DNA of 64,000 nucleotides from JBFLYO01 sp040756745 (GTDB lineage Bacteria; Bacteroidota; Ignavibacteria; UBA10030; UBA6906). The translations under genes and the position numbers were made by a program. The notes under the pieces were generated by a model, which was not told where the DNA came from, did no database searches, and saw only the letters and a program-made list of their open reading frames with translations. This document shows, piece by piece, positions 59,424 through 64,000 of this stretch; within the stretch, counting starts at the first letter, position 1, and each line of letters opens with the position of its first letter. The stretch lies in assembly GCA_040756745.1 (NCBI GenBank), contig JBFLYO010000002.1:102092-166091 (forward strand), read 5' to 3'.

Positions 59424-59858
59424 ATGAAGCACAAGAACTTCACGTATAAAACCAGCACATCATGGACGGAGGGACAGACCGGCACGCTGGCGGCTGAAGC
59501 GAAGCCGACGCTCTGCATTTCCAGTCCGCCGGAGTTCCGCGGCGAACCCGGAATGTGGACCCCGGAAGAAATGTTCGTCGGCGCAGTGGAGGTCTGTCAT
59601 ATGGTGACCTTCCTGGCCTTCGCGGCCAAGAAGCAGATCCCGATAGTGTCGTACAAGAGCCATGCAAACGGCGTGCTGGAGTACGTCGACAACGACTACC
59701 GGTTCACGCGGATCGTAATTTTCCCGACCATCGTGTTCGGAGGGACGGTCAGCGAGGCAGAGGTTCACTCGACGCTCCGGGAGGCTGAGAAGCATTGTCT
59801 CGTGGCCAATTCAATTGCCTCCATCGTCGAGGTCAACCCAACGCTGATGATGCAGTAA
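59424..59858 (+). CDS. OsmC/Ohr-family peroxidase-like protein
   Basis: 144 residues. The two reactive cysteines are in VGAVEVCHMVTFL and EAEKHCLVANSI, the OsmC/Ohr thiol pair. The EMFVGAVE helix and conserved C-terminus SIVEVNPTLM fit the family. Expected to reduce organic peroxides. ATG 59424 was preferred over ATG 59406 because GAAGGACG precedes it. It lies before hemN in the same direction. Confidence 0.85.
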   Translation: MKHKNFTYKTSTSWTEGQTGTLAAEAKPTLCISSPPEFRGEPGMWTPEEMFVGAVEVCHMVTFLAFAAKKQIPIVSYKSHANGVLEYVDNDYRFTRIVIFPTIVFGGTVSEAEVHSTLREAEKHCLVANSIASIVEVNPTLMMQ

Positions 59859-59870
59859 CCGAGGAGAATA

Positions 59871-61262
<1,392 letters not shown>

Positions 61263-61373
61263 CATAACCGTTCTTCTCCCCCTCCCCATTGTCTCCCAAA
61301 ACCCTCCCATTTCCGGAACTTCCGGACATCCGGCGTTTTCTATTCCACTAATAGAACAAATCGAAGATTTCAC

Positions 61374-61402
61374 TTGACAATCGGTTTGGAGTTTGCTATA
61401 CT
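61374..61402 (+). promoter_or_regulatory. Strong sigma-70-type promoter of the LacI-family gene
   Basis: TTGACA (61374-61379), 17-base spacer, TATACT (61397-61402). The expected start near 61409 falls inside the first operator. Confidence 0.82.
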
Positions 61403-61406
61403 CGAA

Positions 61407-61460
61407 TGTAATCGTTTACAGTGGCAATATTTTTTTTCGATCTCTATGTAAACGGTTACA
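61407..61460. promoter_or_regulatory. Two LacI-family operators
   Basis: TGTAATCGTTTACA (61407-61420) and TGTAAACGGTTACA (61447-61460), both with the central CG pair and near-perfect dyads typical of LacI/GalR sites, 40 bases apart. The first overlaps the transcription start, giving direct autorepression. Confidence 0.82.
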
Positions 61461-61593
61461 TCTCGTTACCCATCTCTGCCTGGCAACTTCCCTGAGCAAT
61501 TCCAGGCGTGTTTGCTCCGAATAATCCCTGAGCGCAATTTCGTAGCATCGCAGATTCAGACTCCTCGTCCCTGACGGCGGCACCACCAACGTC

Positions 61594-62643
61594 ATGACTA
61601 CGATCAAGGATGTCGCGCGCGAGGCGGGCGTCTCGACCGCAACCGTGTCGCGGGTCTTCAACAATGTTGGCCCGGTCGATGCCGAGACCGAGCGGAAGGT
61701 CCGGCTTGTCGCGCGTCGTCTCAAGTATGTTCCGAACGCGCTGGGGCGCGGACTCAGCACGCGGCGCACCGATGCGATCGGCCTACTGTTGCCCGATCTG
61801 TTCGGAGAGTTCTTCTCCGAGGTTCTGCGCGGCAGCGACCAGACTGCGCAGCAGGCGCATTATCATCTTGTGGTGTCGAGTTCCCACAACAACAGGGAAG
61901 AGATCCGTGCGGCACTGACCATGATGCGCGGGCGCGTCGACGGCCTCGTCATCATGTCTCCCCACATCGACGCCGAGACGCTCAATGAGAATCTCCCTCA
62001 GTCGCTTCCCGTGGTCCTGCTGAACTGCTATGTGGAGTCGAGCGGGTTTGACTCGCTCAATATCGACAACTACGGGGGCGCGCATGCCATGACAGAACAC
62101 CTCCTTTCCCACGGGCACGCCAGCCTCGCCATTATCAAGGGGACGGAGGGGAACTTCGACGCCAGGGAGCGGCTGCGTGGGTGGGCCGATGCGGTTCGTG
62201 ATGCGGGAATCACACCCGACGACCGCTATCAGGTTCCCGGCAACTTCAGCGAGGCCTCGGGCTACGAGGCGGCACAGCGACTGCTCGCGCTCACTCCCCG
62301 CCCGACGGCCATCTTCGCGTGCAACGATTCGATGGCGATCGGCGCGCTGAGCGCTTTGCGCGATGCGGAAGTGCAGGTCCCGCGGGAGGTGGCCATCGCG
62401 GGCTTCGACGACGTCCCCATCGCGTCCTATCTGACGCCTGCGCTGACGTCAGTGCAGGTCGGCATACACAACCTCGGCGTCAAGGCCATCGAGACGGCGC
62501 TGCACGCCGTCAGGAATAAGAACGCGCACAAGAAGCAGCAGATTGTCTTTCCCACCTCGCTCGTCCTGCGCGAATCATGCGGCTGCAATATTTCATCACT
62601 CACAAATCACCAACGTCAATCCATAGTACCTGAAGGGAGGTGA
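61594..62643 (+). CDS. LacI/GalR-family transcriptional regulator
   Basis: 349 residues. The N-terminal HTH and hinge are canonical (TTIKDVAREAGVSTATVSRVFNN). The periplasmic-binding-like sugar domain is about residues 60-335, including TAIFACNDSMAIGALSAL and IAGFDDVPIASYL. It is a sugar-responsive repressor, probably of itself and of the downstream carbohydrate-binding secreted protein. The sugar is unknown. Confidence 0.93.
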   Translation: MTTIKDVAREAGVSTATVSRVFNNVGPVDAETERKVRLVARRLKYVPNALGRGLSTRRTDAIGLLLPDLFGEFFSEVLRGSDQTAQQAHYHLVVSSSHNNREEIRAALTMMRGRVDGLVIMSPHIDAETLNENLPQSLPVVLLNCYVESSGFDSLNIDNYGGAHAMTEHLLSHGHASLAIIKGTEGNFDARERLRGWADAVRDAGITPDDRYQVPGNFSEASGYEAAQRLLALTPRPTAIFACNDSMAIGALSALRDAEVQVPREVAIAGFDDVPIASYLTPALTSVQVGIHNLGVKAIETALHAVRNKNAHKKQQIVFPTSLVLRESCGCNISSLTNHQRQSIVPEGR

Positions 62644-62720
62644 TGACCGGCAGGGGGCTACAAGATTCGGATCGCGTGCAGTAGCAATCACTAATCCACC
62701 AAACCAAGGAGAGAGTCGTC

Positions 62721-64000
62721 ATGAAGAAGATTGTTCTCATGATGGTGATCGGCATCCTGTGTGTGTCTGCCGTGGCGTTCAGCCAGGGACCGACCCGCCT
62801 GGACGCGGTGTGGGCGCGGACGACGACGGCGCCGATCACGCTGGACGGTCTGCTCAATGAAGCTGCGTGGGCGACCGCCGAGTCCATCCACGTGCAAATG
62901 GGTGTCGACAACGGCATCCCGGGGAGCGGATGGTACTGGGAGAACGGCTCGCGGGCGAAACTCGACCCCACCGATGCGTGGGTGAAGTTCATCGCGAAGG
63001 ATACAAACCTTTACGTCGCGATCATTTGCAAGGACAATTCCATCGGTGCAGGCTCGTTCAACCAGTTTGACGGGTTCCTATCAAACCTCCGTTACAAAGG
63101 GGCAACGGGCTACCTGGGCAATCCGTACAGGAACCGCATGAATCAGGCCAACGAGATCTTCTACGCATGGGAAAGCGAGACCTGGGCGGACACAAACACA
63201 GCGGCTGTCGGCGCCCTGCCTGCCTTTCTTGGGGACTTTGCCGTGCAATACCAGTATCCGCGCTCCGATTCGCTGAAGTACTTCTGGGATGCGGCGACGA
63301 CGGTCCGTGGCACGACCAACAGCGACACGACGCCGGATACCAGCTGGACGACGGAATTCAAATTCAACACCAAAGCGTTCGGCTATGACATTACCCAGCC
63401 CGCCGGCGACATCGTCATGTGGGGGATTCAGATCTACGACGCCGATTACCGGTGGCCGGTCGACACCAACAATTTCTCCGGGAACCGCACCTGGTTCCAG
63501 AGCCCCTGGGGAAATGCGAGCGCGTTTAACCACATCCGGATCTTCGTCCGCTCCGACGTGACGACGTCGTCCGGAGCCGTCCCAGCAATTGCTCCCGATT
63601 ACATCGTTCCGAATGGGGCATCCTTCGCGAATCCCGTGATTGACGGGCGATTGACGGAGACCGTCTGGAGACATGCGCCGAGCATCAGGATCAAGTACGG
63701 CGACGCGGCGGTCCGGAATGCGTACGCGAACACCGCAAAATACCGGAGCGGTCAGTTCCAGCCGTCGGTCGGCGGCACCCAGGGCACTGTCATCGACCCG
63801 AATACCGCTGATGTGAAGTATTTCTTCAAGAACGATACCCTCTACCTGGGGTTCGATGTGAGCGACAAGTCGGTCACTGCCGTCCCGAGCTTCGACCAGT
63901 GGGACGGGTTCCGCGTGATCATGGAACAGCGCGACGCGCGGAACGGCGACTCGGTCCTCTTCAAGCGCCGGTTCACGTTCCACGTCGATACGAACGGCAC
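62721..64000 (+). CDS. Secreted CBM9-like carbohydrate-binding protein, cut by window edge
   Basis: 426 residues are visible. Signal peptide MKKIVLMMVIGILCVSAVAFSQ. Two DOMON/CBM9-like modules begin with TTAPITLDGLLNEAAWATAE (about 36) and ANPVIDGRLTETVWRHAPS (about 305), both followed by the YFKNDTLYLGFDVSDKS-type strand pair. A catalytic or sorting domain would lie beyond the edge. Start follows AAGGAGAGAGTCGTC. It is 77 bases after the LacI-type gene and likely under its control. Confidence 0.82.
   Translation, partial: MKKIVLMMVIGILCVSAVAFSQGPTRLDAVWARTTTAPITLDGLLNEAAWATAESIHVQMGVDNGIPGSGWYWENGSRAKLDPTDAWVKFIAKDTNLYVAIICKDNSIGAGSFNQFDGFLSNLRYKGATGYLGNPYRNRMNQANEIFYAWESETWADTNTAAVGALPAFLGDFAVQYQYPRSDSLKYFWDAATTVRGTTNSDTTPDTSWTTEFKFNTKAFGYDITQPAGDIVMWGIQIYDADYRWPVDTNNFSGNRTWFQSPWGNASAFNHIRIFVRSDVTTSSGAVPAIAPDYIVPNGASFANPVIDGRLTETVWRHAPSIRIKYGDAAVRNAYANTAKYRSGQFQPSVGGTQGTVIDPNTADVKYFFKNDTLYLGFDVSDKSVTAVPSFDQWDGFRVIMEQRDARNGDSVLFKRRFTFHVDTNG

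Larger units (their letters stand above)
61263..61593. other. Intergenic region between hemN and the LacI-type regulator
   Basis: 331 bases without a gene. It contains an inverted repeat (TTCTATT/AATAGAA, arms 61338-61344 and 61350-61356), a strong promoter (61374-61402), two LacI-type operators (61407-61420 and 61447-61460) and then about 130 bases in which nothing further was recognised. Confidence 0.75.

Noticed and set aside
61480..61500. TGGCAACTTCCCTGA before the LacI-type gene as a sigma-54 site
   Set aside because: Mismatches at -12 and a much better sigma-70-type promoter with operators just upstream.

Overview
The window is 64 kb of G+C-rich bacterial chromosome with densely packed genes and no mobile element, CRISPR array, rRNA or recognisable tRNA. 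Three features point to the Bacteroidota/Ignavibacteria/Chlorobi side of the FCB group: a TonB-dependent receptor with an N-terminal carboxypeptidase-regulatory-like domain, promoters of the form TTG-N20-TACTTTG, and archaeal-type LeuC/LeuD-like enzymes. The placement is an inference, not a measurement.

Left part (1-19.8 kb): regulation and housekeeping. It holds a large PAS/GAF histidine kinase cut by the left edge, a DUF72 protein divergent from a LexA-like (XRE-S24) repressor with palindromic operators, DUF1015 with a class V aminotransferase (probably serine metabolism), the TonB receptor, a STAS protein, an adenylate cyclase/ATPase with an unusual membrane C-terminus, a VanX-like dipeptidase, a divergent TrmA/RlmD-like methyltransferase, an NtrB/NtrC-type two-component pair, a universal stress protein and a degenerate receiver protein.

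Centre (19.9-43.6 kb): a respiratory super-locus of 17 consecutive same-strand genes. Ten are c-type cytochromes carrying about 94 heme-binding motifs by my count. In order: a CbcL-like fusion (13 hemes plus a membrane cytochrome b), a 19-heme anchored cytochrome, a b-type membrane protein, a tetraheme c554-like protein, a 7-heme NapC-like protein, an 8-heme protein, an Fe-S/NrfD pair, Rieske and b6f-like cytochrome b, an 11-heme protein, a split alternative-complex-III-like module (small membrane protein, tetraheme, pentaheme, molybdopterin-family subunit, Fe-S subunit, NrfD), then an outer-membrane porin with a 14-heme and a 9-heme lipoprotein cytochrome. The set reads as several quinone/cytochrome oxidoreductases feeding a porin-cytochrome conduit, so extracellular electron exchange is the most likely theme. 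No terminal oxidase is present. Heme-delivery and heme-synthesis genes (ccmF, hemN) lie downstream.

Right part (43.8-64 kb): a small duplicated Cys4 protein, ccmF-ferredoxin-nitroreductase, a Cys/Met PLP lyase, an acyl-CoA:carboxylate CoA-transferase, and a four-subunit 2-oxoacid:ferredoxin oxidoreductase. These are followed by a compact module (isocitrate-dehydrogenase-like enzyme, HMG-CoA-lyase-like enzyme, class III CoA-transferase, LeuC/LeuD-like hydro-lyase) that has the reaction types of a reductive-TCA-like acyl-CoA/2-oxoacid interconversion. OsmC, HemN, a LacI-type regulator with its promoter and operators, and a partial secreted CBM9-like protein finish the window.

Six 15-bp sites fitting the sigma-54 pattern TGGCA(C/T)(G/A)-N4-TTG sit just upstream of genes (2617 minus strand, 18829, 19902, 33221, 43740, 44362). 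Several precede cytochrome operons, and an NtrC-type activator is encoded next to the locus. This makes a sigma-54-controlled respiratory regulon the most testable regulatory idea here.
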